Positions 1 to 7,612 of a stretch of 18,932 bases of DNA are shown here, piece after piece (position 1 is the first letter of the stretch; the number at the start of each line of letters is the position of its first letter). Both the position numbers and the translations under genes were made by a program. The notes beneath the pieces are model-generated. The model was not told where the DNA came from. It did no database searches and saw only the letters and a list, made by a program, of their open reading frames with translations. Source of the DNA: an uncultured Faecalicatena sp. (GTDB lineage: Bacteria > Bacillota > Clostridia > Lachnospirales > Lachnospiraceae); NCBI GenBank assembly GCA_902489075.1, contig CABTYO010000036.1, positions 1 to 18,932 of the forward strand. The letters are read 5' to 3'.

Positions 1-65
1 GCTGAGAAATCCTGATGATTTCTCAGCAAGTATGGCACGGAATTAGGCGTTGAACGCCGAATTCC
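1..65. repeat. Two adjacent hairpins at the contig edge
   Basis: An 11-bp perfect stem (1-11 with 17-27, 5-nt loop) is followed by a second hairpin at 39-65. The second has 6 bp (39-44 with 60-65), an A/G mismatch and 4 bp closing a 5-nt loop. Neither is followed by a clean T-run, so they are not convincing terminators. The octamer TATGGCAC lies between them (31-38). A contig starting inside such structure suggests an assembly break at a repeat, but that is inference. Confidence 0.5.
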
Positions 66-129
66 GACCTTCCTTTTTCCGCTTTTCTCTGTAACGCCTT
101 CTAACACGATCTTTATGGGTGTTTGAAAC

Positions 130-440
130 GACAGGTACGCAGGCAGTGGGAAGTGCATTCCTCACCTCTCTTCGCTGGTTCATCCGATTGGCAGGAAAAA
201 GCATGTTACTAAGTGGGGGCCTCAGACGGGAGCAGCGTATGAATTCGCCGGGTGAAAGTGAATTGGCTTGAGAAGGTGGAAAACACTAGAAAAGACAAAG
301 GTAACGAAGGAATAACAGGAAGTACATTCCCCATCCTTCTCAGCGTCCCCGCATCCGTTCCGAGGCTAAAGCTCGTCACTATTTCCCGAAGAGTGGTTTA
401 CAAATGTGGTAGAACAGGAGTAATATGGTATTCGTAAAAG
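130..440 (+). repeat. Gene-free structured region with a diverged internal direct duplication
   Basis: No convincing protein gene lies in 1-462. The segment at 149-211 recurs at 318-381 with the same order of conserved blocks: GGAAGTRCATTCC, then CATCCG, then AGG, AAAGC and ACTA. By hand alignment this is about 65% identity with small gaps. Similarity seems to continue upstream (a GACA..GGTA..CG..AGG block before each copy) and perhaps downstream (ATG..ATTCG..AAAGT at 239 and 425). Each copy carries a small GGAA/TTCC hairpin. A longer stem pairs 266-276 with 335-344. A structured RNA, a tandem regulatory leader or a degenerate intron or mobile-element remnant are all possible. I do not recognise the family. 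Confidence 0.4.
397..426 (+). promoter_or_regulatory. Possible promoter for the ABC transporter gene
   Basis: TTTACA (397-402) and TAATAT (421-426) are separated by 18 bp just upstream of the exporter gene. The -10 matches the consensus at only four of six positions, so this is a weak call. Confidence 0.3.
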
Positions 441-466
441 TTTTTACAGGAGAGGAAAAGCGATGA
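425..466 (+). CDS. Possible 13-codon leader ORF coupled to the ABC transporter
   Basis: ATG at 425 follows an AGGAG (416-420) with a 4-nt gap. The frame reads MVFVKVFTGEEKR and stops at TGA 464-466. That stop overlaps the exporter start codon as ATGA, and the exporter's own ribosome binding site lies inside the mini-ORF. The arrangement would allow translational coupling. It could also be the surviving 3' end of a longer upstream gene, or chance. Confidence 0.25.
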   Translation: MVFVKVFTGEEKR

Positions 467-2205
467 GAGAGAAACTGAAAAAATTATTTGCCTATTATAA
501 GCCATACAGACACTTGTTTTACAGTGACATGTTTTTTGCAATTCTCGGCGCAGGGGTCACTCTGGTGCTGCCTCTGATCGTCCGGTACATTACCAATGAG
601 GTGGTATTTTTCGACGCCGGAGAGGCGAAGCAGGCAGTGATCGTGCTTGGTGCGGTGATGATTGGCCTTGTGCTTCTGGAAGTGTTCTGCAATTTTTATA
701 TTGCATATTTTGGACATATTATGGGAGCGAAGATGGAAGCGGATATGCGCAGTGATATTTTTGGACATTATCAGAAGCTGACATTTGCGTTCTATGACAA
801 CCAGAAAGTCGGACATCTGCTGTCCAGGATTACCAGTGACCTGTTTGACATCAGCGAGCTTCTGCATCATGGTCCGGAAGATCTGGTGATCTCAATTATT
901 AAAATTGTGGGCTCTTTTATTATACTGCTTACAGTTAATATAAAGCTGGCGCTGATCGCGTTTGCATTTATCCCGGTGATGACCGTGTTTGCCTTCTATT
1001 ATAATGGGAAAATGAAGCGTGCATTCAAGAGGACAAGGGAGAAGATTGCGGATATCAACGGACAGATCGAGGACAGCCTTTCCGGGATCCGTGTTGTTAA
1101 ATCGTTTGCAAATGAAAAAGTTGAAATGAAAAAGTTCAAAGTCGGGAATGATAACTTTGTGGCGGCGAAAAAGCTGAATTATAAATACATGGGAATTTAT
1201 AATTCAGGTCTGGGAGCAATGAGTACACTGATTACGGTCATTGTACTGCTTTCCGGGGTAGGGATGATGTTGTCAAAAAGCATTGTGGTGACGGATCTGA
1301 TTACCTTTCTTTTGTACATCAATAACTTCACGGAGCCTGTAAAAAAGCTGGTGTCTTTCACGGAACAGTTCCAGAATGGCTATTCCGGGTTCGAGAGATT
1401 CCTGGAGGTGCTGTCGATTGCACCGGACATTGCGGACGAACCGGATGCGGTTTCTCTGGATCAGGTGAAGGGTGAGATTGAATTTAAGGATGTTTCTTTC
1501 TATTATGAAAATGAAGAGGATAAAGTCCTGGAGGATCTGAACCTGAAAGTCGGGGCAGGAGACTATATCGCACTTGTTGGACCGTCAGGCGTGGGGAAGA
1601 CAACGCTATGCAGTCTGATCCCGAGGTTTTATGAGGTGAGCGAGGGCAGTATCTGTCTGGATGGGACGGACATCCGCCATATCAAGTTAGATGAACTGAG
1701 GAACCATATCGGAATCGTACAGCAGGATGTCTATCTTTTTGCAGGAACGATCATGGATAATATCCGTTACGGAAGGCCGGAGGCAACAGATGAAGAAGTC
1801 ATCCGTGCGGCAAAATGTGCGAATGCCCATGAATTTATCATGAGTTTTCAGGATGGGTATATGACGGATATCGGTCAGCGCGGTGTCAAATTGTCAGGCG
1901 GACAGAAACAGCGTCTGTCTATTGCACGGGTATTCTTGAAAAATCCGGAGGTACTGATCTTTGACGAAGCAACCTCTGCACTGGATAATGAGAGCGAGAA
2001 GGTTGTACAGCAGTCCATGGAGGAGCTGGCAAAGAACAGGACCACCTTTGTCATTGCACACAGACTTTCTACGATCCGCAATGCACAGCGTATCCTGGTG
2101 ATGACGGAAAAGGGAATCGCAGAGGAAGGAACCCATGAAGAGCTGCTTGAAAAACAGGGGATCTACGCAGGTCTCTACGCCATGCAGTTTCGAAAGAGTG
2201 AGTAA
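463..2205 (+). CDS. ABC exporter, fused membrane and ATP-binding domains
   Basis: This 580-aa protein is a complete half-transporter. An N-terminal six-helix exporter domain (about residues 18-300) is followed by a nucleotide-binding domain. Visible motifs are Walker A GPSGVGKTT (373-381), the Q-loop (VQQD, about 419-422), signature LSGGQ (477-481), Walker B VLIFDEAT (497-504) with the catalytic Glu at 502, and the H-loop His at 533. All key residues are intact, so it could hydrolyse ATP as a homodimer. No partner half-transporter is adjacent, although the region upstream is cut by the contig edge. The start is supported by AGGAGAGG 8 nt upstream. The substrate cannot be inferred; relatives export lipids, peptides or drugs. 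Confidence 0.93.
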   Translation: MREKLKKLFAYYKPYRHLFYSDMFFAILGAGVTLVLPLIVRYITNEVVFFDAGEAKQAVIVLGAVMIGLVLLEVFCNFYIAYFGHIMGAKMEADMRSDIFGHYQKLTFAFYDNQKVGHLLSRITSDLFDISELLHHGPEDLVISIIKIVGSFIILLTVNIKLALIAFAFIPVMTVFAFYYNGKMKRAFKRTREKIADINGQIEDSLSGIRVVKSFANEKVEMKKFKVGNDNFVAAKKLNYKYMGIYNSGLGAMSTLITVIVLLSGVGMMLSKSIVVTDLITFLLYINNFTEPVKKLVSFTEQFQNGYSGFERFLEVLSIAPDIADEPDAVSLDQVKGEIEFKDVSFYYENEEDKVLEDLNLKVGAGDYIALVGPSGVGKTTLCSLIPRFYEVSEGSICLDGTDIRHIKLDELRNHIGIVQQDVYLFAGTIMDNIRYGRPEATDEEVIRAAKCANAHEFIMSFQDGYMTDIGQRGVKLSGGQKQRLSIARVFLKNPEVLIFDEATSALDNESEKVVQQSMEELAKNRTTFVIAHRLSTIRNAQRILVMTEKGIAEEGTHEELLEKQGIYAGLYAMQFRKSE

Positions 2206-2285
2206 ATAAGGTATTTCGTGAACTTAAAATCTATGATATACTATTAAAGTGTGTATTTTTTACCGACAGGCAGCACACAGAGGAT

Positions 2286-2314
2286 TTAAAAAATTTACGT
2301 TAGTTATCTATACT
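2286..2314 (+). promoter_or_regulatory. Candidate promoter for the DUF2156 gene
   Basis: TTAAAA (2286-2291) and TATACT (2309-2314) are 17 bp apart in the 217-bp gap after the ABC gene. A second TATACT at 2237-2242 lacks a good -35. A run of seven G follows at 2318-2324. No clear terminator was seen for the ABC gene, so read-through is possible. Confidence 0.35.
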
Positions 2315-2422
2315 TCCGGGGGGGATTCATGTTCAACAAGTTGTGGTCACACTCCTTGAAAATATCGAGCGTGGATGGAAACGAGAAGATATATGACAAT
2401 ATTCAGAAAGAGAAGGTTAAGA

Positions 2423-3319
2423 ATGGACGAGATTATTTTTAAGCGCCCGGAACTTGAAGACAGGGAGCTGATCAGTTCTTATTTTGCAAAGGCGCCAAGC
2501 AGAAGCTGCGAACGGACTTTTGCCAATGTATATCTCTGGTCCCGGCATTATCATGTAAAGTACGCAGTGATAGAAGACGCACTGATTTTCCAGGATGACG
2601 AGGAGGATCTTGCATTTGCATATCCGGCAGGAGAGCCACAGTGTGTTAAGAATGCGCTAGAATTTCTGTCAAAGTATAGCCAGGAGCACGGATATCCGTT
2701 AAAACTTTATAATGTGACCCAGGAGAATTTTGCCCAGCTGGAGGAGTGGTATCCGGGTGAATTCCAGGTGGAGTATGACCGCGATGCGGCAGATTATGTG
2801 TATGAGTCTGAGAAGCTGGCGACGCTGGCAGGCAAGAAGCTGCACAGTAAGCGTAACCACATTAATAAGTTCCAGACATTATATCCCAACTGGAGTTATG
2901 AAACGCTGTCGGATGAGAATCAGGAAGAGTGTTTTCAGATGGCTTTAAAGTGGAGAAATCAGAACGGCTGTGACGATGATCCGGAAAAGAATGCAGAGAT
3001 GTGTGTGACGCTGAATTCGCTCCGTCTCTATAAAGAACTGGGACAGACAGGCGGCGTGTTAAGGCTGGACGGCAAAGTAGCGGCGTTTGCGATCGGAGAA
3101 CCGATCTGTGAGGATACCTTTGTGGTGCACATTGAAAAAGCATTTGCCCATATAGATGGCGCCTACCCGATGATCAACCAGCAGTTCGTGCTTCACGAAT
3201 GCATGGATTATAAATATGTGAACCGCGAGGAAGATACAGGCGCGGAAGGGCTTCGCAGGGCAAAGATGTCCTACCGTCCGGTGTTCATGGTTGAAAAAGG
3301 TGTCGTTACAAGAAAATAG
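2423..3319 (+). CDS. DUF2156 (MprF C-terminal-like, GNAT-fold) protein
   Basis: A 298-aa soluble protein resembling the DUF2156 family, whose fold is that of the C-terminal catalytic domain of phosphatidylglycerol lysyltransferase. Typical features are the N-terminal FANVYLWS segment, the central GKKLHSKRNHINKF stretch, and a C-terminal half with VLRLDGKVAAFAIGE and the family-like ending GLRRAKMSYRP. There is no membrane domain, so it is a stand-alone acyl/aminoacyl-transferase-like protein rather than MprF. The frame opens at 2375, but the ATG at 2423 is preferred: it follows an AGAAGG-type site and begins the conserved MDEIIFKRP. Biological role unknown. Confidence 0.82.
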   Translation: MDEIIFKRPELEDRELISSYFAKAPSRSCERTFANVYLWSRHYHVKYAVIEDALIFQDDEEDLAFAYPAGEPQCVKNALEFLSKYSQEHGYPLKLYNVTQENFAQLEEWYPGEFQVEYDRDAADYVYESEKLATLAGKKLHSKRNHINKFQTLYPNWSYETLSDENQEECFQMALKWRNQNGCDDDPEKNAEMCVTLNSLRLYKELGQTGGVLRLDGKVAAFAIGEPICEDTFVVHIEKAFAHIDGAYPMINQQFVLHECMDYKYVNREEDTGAEGLRRAKMSYRPVFMVEKGVVTRK

Positions 3320-3426
3320 CGACAGGAAAATAATAACAGGATGTTAACAAAGTGCAGTCAGCAAAAGCAGGAATGCTGATCTGTATAAAACACATAAGAC
3401 AAGAAGAAAGAAAAGGAGAGATAACT

Positions 3427-4614
3427 ATGATTTCAAAGAAAATGGAAAATATGGTTGCAAACAGTTCTGCAATCCGTGCAATGTTTGAAGAGGGTAACCG
3501 CCTGGCAGGAATCTACGGCGCTGAGAATGTGTATGATTTCAGCCTGGGGAATCCGAATGTACCTGCACCGGAGACTGTAAAAGAGGCGATCCGGGAGCTG
3601 CTTGATGAGGAAGATCCGGTTGTGCTTCACGGATATACCAACAGTAATGCCGGTTATGAGGATGTAAGAACGGCCGTGGCAGAATCTTTGAATGCTAAAT
3701 TCGGAACAAATTTTGCGGCAAAGAATATTACCATGACAGTCGGTGCAGCAGGCGGGCTGAACGTGATTTTAAAAGCCCTGCTCAATCCGGGAGATGAAGT
3801 CATTGCATTTGCACCGTATTTTGGTGAATACAGAAGCTATACGAATAACTATGATGGCGTACTCGTGGAGATTTCCCCGAATACAGAGACCTTCCAGCCG
3901 AAGCTGGATGAATTCGAGGCGAAGATCACTCCGAAGACAAAAGCTGTAATCGTGAATACGCCGAACAACCCGACCGGAGTTGTATACTCAGAAGAGACCA
4001 TTCAGAAAATGGCTGCGATTATGGAGGCAAAGCAGAAGGAGTACGGTACAGAGATATACCTGATTTCCGATGAGCCATATAGAGAGCTGGCTTATGACGG
4101 CGTTCAGGTGCCATACCTGACAAAGTATTATGCGAATACAGTTGTGGGATATTCCTACAGCAAGTCCTTGTCCCTGCCGGGAGAGCGGATCGGTTACCTG
4201 GTGATTCCGGATGAAGCAGCTGACAGTGAAATGCTGATCGGAGCAGCCAATGTTGCAACAAGAATTCTGGGATTTGTCAATGCACCGACCCTGCAGCAGA
4301 AGGTGGTAAAGAAGTGCCTGAATGAGAAGACAGACATTTCCTACTACAACAGAAACCGTGAGACACTCTATAATGGATTAAAAGAACTGGGATTCGAGTG
4401 CATTAAGCCGGAAGGAGCATTCTATCTGTTCGTGAAATCCCCTGTTGCAGACGAGAAGGAATTCTGTGCAGCTGCCAAGAAATACAACATCCTGATTGTG
4501 CCGGGTACCTCTTTCGCATGTCCGGGATATGTGCGTCTTGCTTACTGTGTAGCTTACGAAACGATTGTCAATTCACTGCCGAAGTTTGCAGAGCTGGCAG
4601 CAGAATATAAATAG
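3427..4614 (+). CDS. PLP-dependent class I/II aminotransferase
   Basis: A 395-aa fold-type I aminotransferase, close in length to bacterial aspartate/aromatic aminotransferases. Visible are NTPNNPTG (177-184), the cofactor-binding Asp in DEPYRE (215), the Schiff-base lysine in SYSKSLS (K246), the phosphate-binding R254, and a C-terminal YVRLAY arginine (R370) expected to bind the substrate carboxylate. An upstream in-frame GTG at 3352 is possible, but ATG 3427 has AAGGAGAG 6-8 nt before it and starts where the family starts. It is the first gene of a tight run with the HisC-like gene (10-nt gap) and the small membrane gene. Substrate preference cannot be read from sequence. Confidence 0.92.
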   Translation: MISKKMENMVANSSAIRAMFEEGNRLAGIYGAENVYDFSLGNPNVPAPETVKEAIRELLDEEDPVVLHGYTNSNAGYEDVRTAVAESLNAKFGTNFAAKNITMTVGAAGGLNVILKALLNPGDEVIAFAPYFGEYRSYTNNYDGVLVEISPNTETFQPKLDEFEAKITPKTKAVIVNTPNNPTGVVYSEETIQKMAAIMEAKQKEYGTEIYLISDEPYRELAYDGVQVPYLTKYYANTVVGYSYSKSLSLPGERIGYLVIPDEAADSEMLIGAANVATRILGFVNAPTLQQKVVKKCLNEKTDISYYNRNRETLYNGLKELGFECIKPEGAFYLFVKSPVADEKEFCAAAKKYNILIVPGTSFACPGYVRLAYCVAYETIVNSLPKFAELAAEYK

Positions 4615-4624
4615 GAGTCAGAAG

Positions 4625-5689
4625 ATGGAATTAAACCCGAAGATTTTAGAAAATATCCGTAAAGTAGAGCCATATGTTCCCGGAGAACAGCCGCAGAACA
4701 AGGTGATCAAACTGAATACGAATGAGAATCCATATCCTCCTGCACCGGGCGTTGTCGAGGCAGTAAGGACCATGGATGTGGACCGTTTCCGCCTGTATCC
4801 GGATCCGGCTGCATCCAGCCTGGTGAAGGTTCTTGCGGATTATTATGGCGTGGGAAGAGACCAGGTATTTGTGGGTGTCGGTTCAGACGATGTGCTTTCC
4901 ATGTGTTTTCTGACATTTTTTAATTCAGAGAAGCCGATACTGTTCCCGGATATTACCTATTCCTTTTACAAAGTCTGGGCAGAGCTTTACCGGATTCCTT
5001 ACGAATGTCAGGCGCTCGATGAGAGTTTCCGCATCCGCAGGGAAGACTATTACCAGGAAAATGGCGGGATTATTTTTCCAAATCCGAACGCTCCGACAGC
5101 GATTTATGAGGAGCTTGATTTTGTCGAGGATATTCTGCGCCACAATCAGGACGTGATCGTGATCGTAGACGAGGCATACATAGATTTCGCAGGAAGATCC
5201 GCACTGGAGCTTCTGGATCAGTATAAGAATCTTCTCGTTGTACAGACATTTTCCAAGGCAAGATCTATGGCAGGAATGCGGATCGGTTATGCGATTGGCG
5301 CACCTGAGCTGATCAGATATTTAAATGATGTGAAGTATTCCTTCAATTCTTATACCATGAACCAGCCGTCACTCGTCTATGGAGTGGAGGCTGTGAAGGA
5401 TAAGGCATACTTTGAGAAGACGGTGGGAAAAATCATCGAGACGAGAGAGTGGGCCAAGGAGGAATTAAAGAAGCTGGGATTTGATTTTCCGGATGCAAAG
5501 GCCAATTTTATCTTTGTGACCCATCCTGATTATGATGCAAAAGAGCTCTTTGAGGCTCTGAAAAAAGAAAATATCTATGTCAGATACTGGGGCAGTAAGC
5601 GGATTGAACAGTACCTGCGCATCACCATCGGCAGGAGAGAAGAGATGGAAGAGCTGTTCGAATTTTTGAAAAGATACATGAATAAATAG
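4625..5689 (+). CDS. hisC: Histidinol-phosphate aminotransferase-type enzyme
   Basis: A 354-aa PLP enzyme of the HisC group. It would convert imidazole acetol-phosphate and glutamate to histidinol-phosphate, or act on aromatic 2-oxo acids. It shows LNTNENPYPP (30-39), FPNPNAPT (151-158), VDEAYIDF with D182, TFSKARSMAGMRIGY with PLP lysine K211 and R219, and a C-terminal LRITIG arginine. ATG 4625 is chosen because AGGAG ends 7 nt before it; the frame stays open further upstream inside the preceding gene. There are no other his genes here, so histidine synthesis is likely but not proven by context. It probably shares an mRNA with its neighbours. Confidence 0.88.
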   Translation: MELNPKILENIRKVEPYVPGEQPQNKVIKLNTNENPYPPAPGVVEAVRTMDVDRFRLYPDPAASSLVKVLADYYGVGRDQVFVGVGSDDVLSMCFLTFFNSEKPILFPDITYSFYKVWAELYRIPYECQALDESFRIRREDYYQENGGIIFPNPNAPTAIYEELDFVEDILRHNQDVIVIVDEAYIDFAGRSALELLDQYKNLLVVQTFSKARSMAGMRIGYAIGAPELIRYLNDVKYSFNSYTMNQPSLVYGVEAVKDKAYFEKTVGKIIETREWAKEELKKLGFDFPDAKANFIFVTHPDYDAKELFEALKKENIYVRYWGSKRIEQYLRITIGRREEMEELFEFLKRYMNK

Positions 5690-5702
5690 GAGAGTATACT
5701 AA

Positions 5703-6212
5703 ATGAAAGAAGCTTTAATTGACTGGTTTGTAGTAAATCTGGGGGGGAAAGTAAGCAAGCAGTTCATCGTGTTCCTGGTTTCCATGGTTCCGATCCTGGA
5801 ACTGAGAGGCGGCCTGATTACGGCAGGTCCTGCCGTACTGGATGTTGATATGTGGCAGGCGATTCCGATCTGTATCATAGGAAACCTGATCCCGATCCCC
5901 TTCATCCTGCTTTTGATCACCAAGATCTTTGACTGGATGAAGAGTACCAAAAAACTCCGCCCAATGGTAGAAAAACTCGAAGCCAAAGCCATGAGCAAGA
6001 GCAAGAATATCGAAAAGTACGAATTCTGGGGGCTTGTAGCATTTGTAGGAATCCCACTTCCGGGCACAGGTGCCTGGACCGGATCCCTCATTGCAGCACT
6101 TTTGGGAATCCGTTTCAGAAAGGCTTTTCCGGCCATTGTGCTGGGAGTTTTCATAGCGGCATTTATTATGACGATCCTGTCATATACCGTCATTGGTGGA
6201 ATCTTTGCATAA
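5703..6212 (+). CDS. COG2426 / Sm_multidrug_ex family membrane protein
   Basis: A 169-aa integral membrane protein of the family named 'small multi-drug export protein' (PF06695-like). It has about four hydrophobic segments, the family-type VPILELRGG near residue 30 and the GIPLPGTGAWTG motif near residue 115. Evidence that the family exports drugs is thin, so the name should not be read as function. It starts 13 nt after the hisC stop with an AGGAGAG site, and is the last gene before the strong terminator at 6279-6319. Confidence 0.88.
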   Translation: MKEALIDWFVVNLGGKVSKQFIVFLVSMVPILELRGGLITAGPAVLDVDMWQAIPICIIGNLIPIPFILLLITKIFDWMKSTKKLRPMVEKLEAKAMSKSKNIEKYEFWGLVAFVGIPLPGTGAWTGSLIAALLGIRFRKAFPAIVLGVFIAAFIMTILSYTVIGGIFA

Positions 6213-6227
6213 TGGGACATGGAATTT

Positions 6228-6261
6228 GCAGTCCGCTTCTGAGAATGGAAAGACGGACTGC
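6228..6261 (+). repeat. 8-bp hairpin downstream of the membrane gene
   Basis: GCAGTCCG (6228-6235) pairs with CGGACTGC (6254-6261) across an 18-nt loop, shortly after the stop codon. It lies upstream of the main terminator and has no T-run; it may stabilise the mRNA 3' end. Confidence 0.45.
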
Positions 6262-6278
6262 GGATGTTGTCTATACAG

Positions 6279-6319
6279 AAAACGCGCCCGGAGAGGAATT
6301 ATCCCTCCGGGCGCGTTTT
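6279..6319. terminator. Strong bidirectional intrinsic terminator
   Basis: A 15-bp perfect stem (6279-6293 with 6305-6319) has a GC-rich core flanked by AAAA and TTTT, so it can end transcription in both directions. It sits between the converging membrane protein gene (+) and methyltransferase gene (-), as expected for a shared terminator. Confidence 0.85.
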
Positions 6320-6350
6320 GACGCTGCCCGATAGATTCGAATCTGTCGGA

Positions 6351-6398
6351 GATTTTTTCTATATCAGATTTTTTCTATATCAGATCTTTTCTGCATCA
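6351..6398. repeat. Three tandem 16-bp repeats at the 3' end of the methyltransferase gene
   Basis: Two identical copies of GATTTTTTCTATATCA (6351-6366, 6367-6382) and one with two substitutions (6383-6398). On the minus strand every unit begins with TGA, and the innermost TGA is the stop codon of the methyltransferase gene. A 12-bp palindrome, AGATTCGAATCT, lies beside them at 6333-6344. Confidence 0.8.
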
Positions 6399-7436
6399 GT
6401 TCTTCAGTGCTTCCTCCATCATGGCCATGATATTTTCCGGTGGAACATCATCCAGAATGGTTCCCTGGCTTGGGGAGATCACCAGCCCGGTGGGGAAGAT
6501 TTCTCTCAATTCCCGTACCTTTACCCGCACTTCCCCGGGTGTGCCTGTCGGAAGAAGCTCCTGGATATCGACCCCGCCGCAGAAGGACACCTGATCTCCG
6601 TAAGCCGCTTTGATCCTGCGCGGGTCCATTCCTTTTGCCGTTGCCTGCAGCGGATGGATAAAGTCGGCCCCGATGTCGATCAGCTCCGGCATGGCATCAA
6701 AGATCGCCCCGCAGGAGTGATAGATGACTTTGATTCCATAGCTGTGCGCCTGTTCGATCAGCCGTCTGGAACCGGGCATGACAAAATCATGAATCATTTC
6801 CCTTGAGAGCATCAGTCCCTGCTGGCTTCCAAAATCGTTCGCGATAATCACTGCATCCAGCATCCCTTTTGTGGCTTCATAGATGACTTCGTTTGCTCTC
6901 AGGTAAAATTCCACGATCTTCTCATCCACTGCCATATAAATCTCGGGATTCGAGATCATATTCATCAAAGCCGTCTCCATACCGAAAGCGGCACAGGCAT
7001 CCTGGAAATGTGCGCTCCATACCTGGGCGAGGGTGGCTCTTCCTTTTGGCGCCATGGCACATCTTCTGTGGACTTCCTCTGCATCAATGTATTTGACCGG
7101 GTCCGGCCATTCGAAGAAGGCAAGGTCAGAAATTTCTTCTGCATTCTTGAAGCATCCGTCTGCTGTCAGTGTGCGGTGGTCCGGGTCCACGTTGGAACCG
7201 TTCATGTACCAGTCAAAAGCGGCGGCGATATGAGTCGCATAACCAGAGTCATATGGGATGTCAAAAGCGTAGACATCATCCCCGGCTTTTTCCTGTAATT
7301 CATGCCAGTTATGTACCCCGTAGGCGCTGCACAGAATGTCCATCTCTGCGCCGATCGGCGCACTCATCCATACAGGCGGGCGGTCCACTTTATCCCTTAA
7401 TGCTGCCGCCAGAAAACGTTCTTTTCCTGTCATCAT
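6396..7436 (-). CDS. Uroporphyrinogen decarboxylase-family (MtaA/CmuA-like) methyltransferase
   Basis: A 346-aa UroD-fold protein. The N-terminal RQAGR signature of true HemE is absent (the site reads PPVWMSAPIGAEMD). Instead an H-X-C...C pattern is present (YHSCGA, then SFCGG), with His240, Cys242 and Cys286 when counted from the chosen start. That is the zinc site of MtaA/MtbA-type methylcobamide:thiol methyltransferases. A role in moving methyl groups to or from a corrinoid protein is therefore likelier than haem synthesis; the substrate is unknown. The frame extends to a TTG at 7457, but AAGGAG there lies about 10 nt before paired ATGs at 7436/7433, so 7436 is used. It is divergent from the AraC gene, its probable regulator. 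No corrinoid protein is adjacent. Confidence 0.82.
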   Translation of the reverse strand: MMTGKERFLAAALRDKVDRPPVWMSAPIGAEMDILCSAYGVHNWHELQEKAGDDVYAFDIPYDSGYATHIAAAFDWYMNGSNVDPDHRTLTADGCFKNAEEISDLAFFEWPDPVKYIDAEEVHRRCAMAPKGRATLAQVWSAHFQDACAAFGMETALMNMISNPEIYMAVDEKIVEFYLRANEVIYEATKGMLDAVIIANDFGSQQGLMLSREMIHDFVMPGSRRLIEQAHSYGIKVIYHSCGAIFDAMPELIDIGADFIHPLQATAKGMDPRRIKAAYGDQVSFCGGVDIQELLPTGTPGEVRVKVRELREIFPTGLVISPSQGTILDDVPPENIMAMMEEALKN

Positions 7437-7483
7437 ACTGCATATTCTCCTTTTCAAAAAATTAAACTGACTTGGATTGTGTA

Positions 7484-7512
7484 ATTATAATGGTACTGTA
7501 TGTATTCATGAT
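7484..7512 (-). promoter_or_regulatory. Promoter of the methyltransferase gene, perfect -10 with poor -35
   Basis: On the minus strand TATAAT lies at 7489-7484, about 47 bp from the start codon. The -35 position (7512-7507, 17-bp spacer) reads ATCATG and barely matches the consensus. A good -10 with a poor -35 is typical of activator-dependent promoters, consistent with control by the divergent AraC protein. Confidence 0.5.
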
Positions 7513-7537
7513 ATAGGAAAGCAGAGGAGGCTTCAAG

Positions 7538-7571
7538 GCATGAGAGGAGCTGAAAATAGTATGAGAGTATC
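7538..7571. promoter_or_regulatory. Candidate AraC-family operator: direct half-sites 21 bp apart
   Basis: The 13-mers at 7538-7550 and 7559-7571 share 10 positions (G-N-ATGAGAG-N-A-N-C) with a 21-bp period, two helical turns, as known for AraC-type direct-repeat operators. They lie between the two divergent promoters, about 26 bp upstream of the methyltransferase -35 position. Binding is inferred. Confidence 0.45.
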
Positions 7572-7612
7572 CTGTGAATGGATATGACATAAAAAGTCTT
7601 TACTCATGATGA

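Noticed and set aside
1..27. TPP riboswitch-like words (CTGAGA, CCTGAT)
   Set aside because: They are simply the two arms and loop of a short perfect hairpin; the rest of the THI-box consensus is absent.
252..437. 61-codon + strand ORF before the ABC exporter
   Set aside because: No convincing ribosome binding site or domain, and it runs across the stem-forming duplicated region; more likely an incidental frame.
5699..6220. Minus-strand frame of 173 codons opposite the COG2426 gene
   Set aside because: The + strand protein is a recognisable family with a good start; the reverse frame is a composition shadow.
6396..7436. Annotation as HemE (haem biosynthesis)
   Set aside because: The N-terminal arginine signature is missing and a zinc-type H-X-C...C pattern is present.
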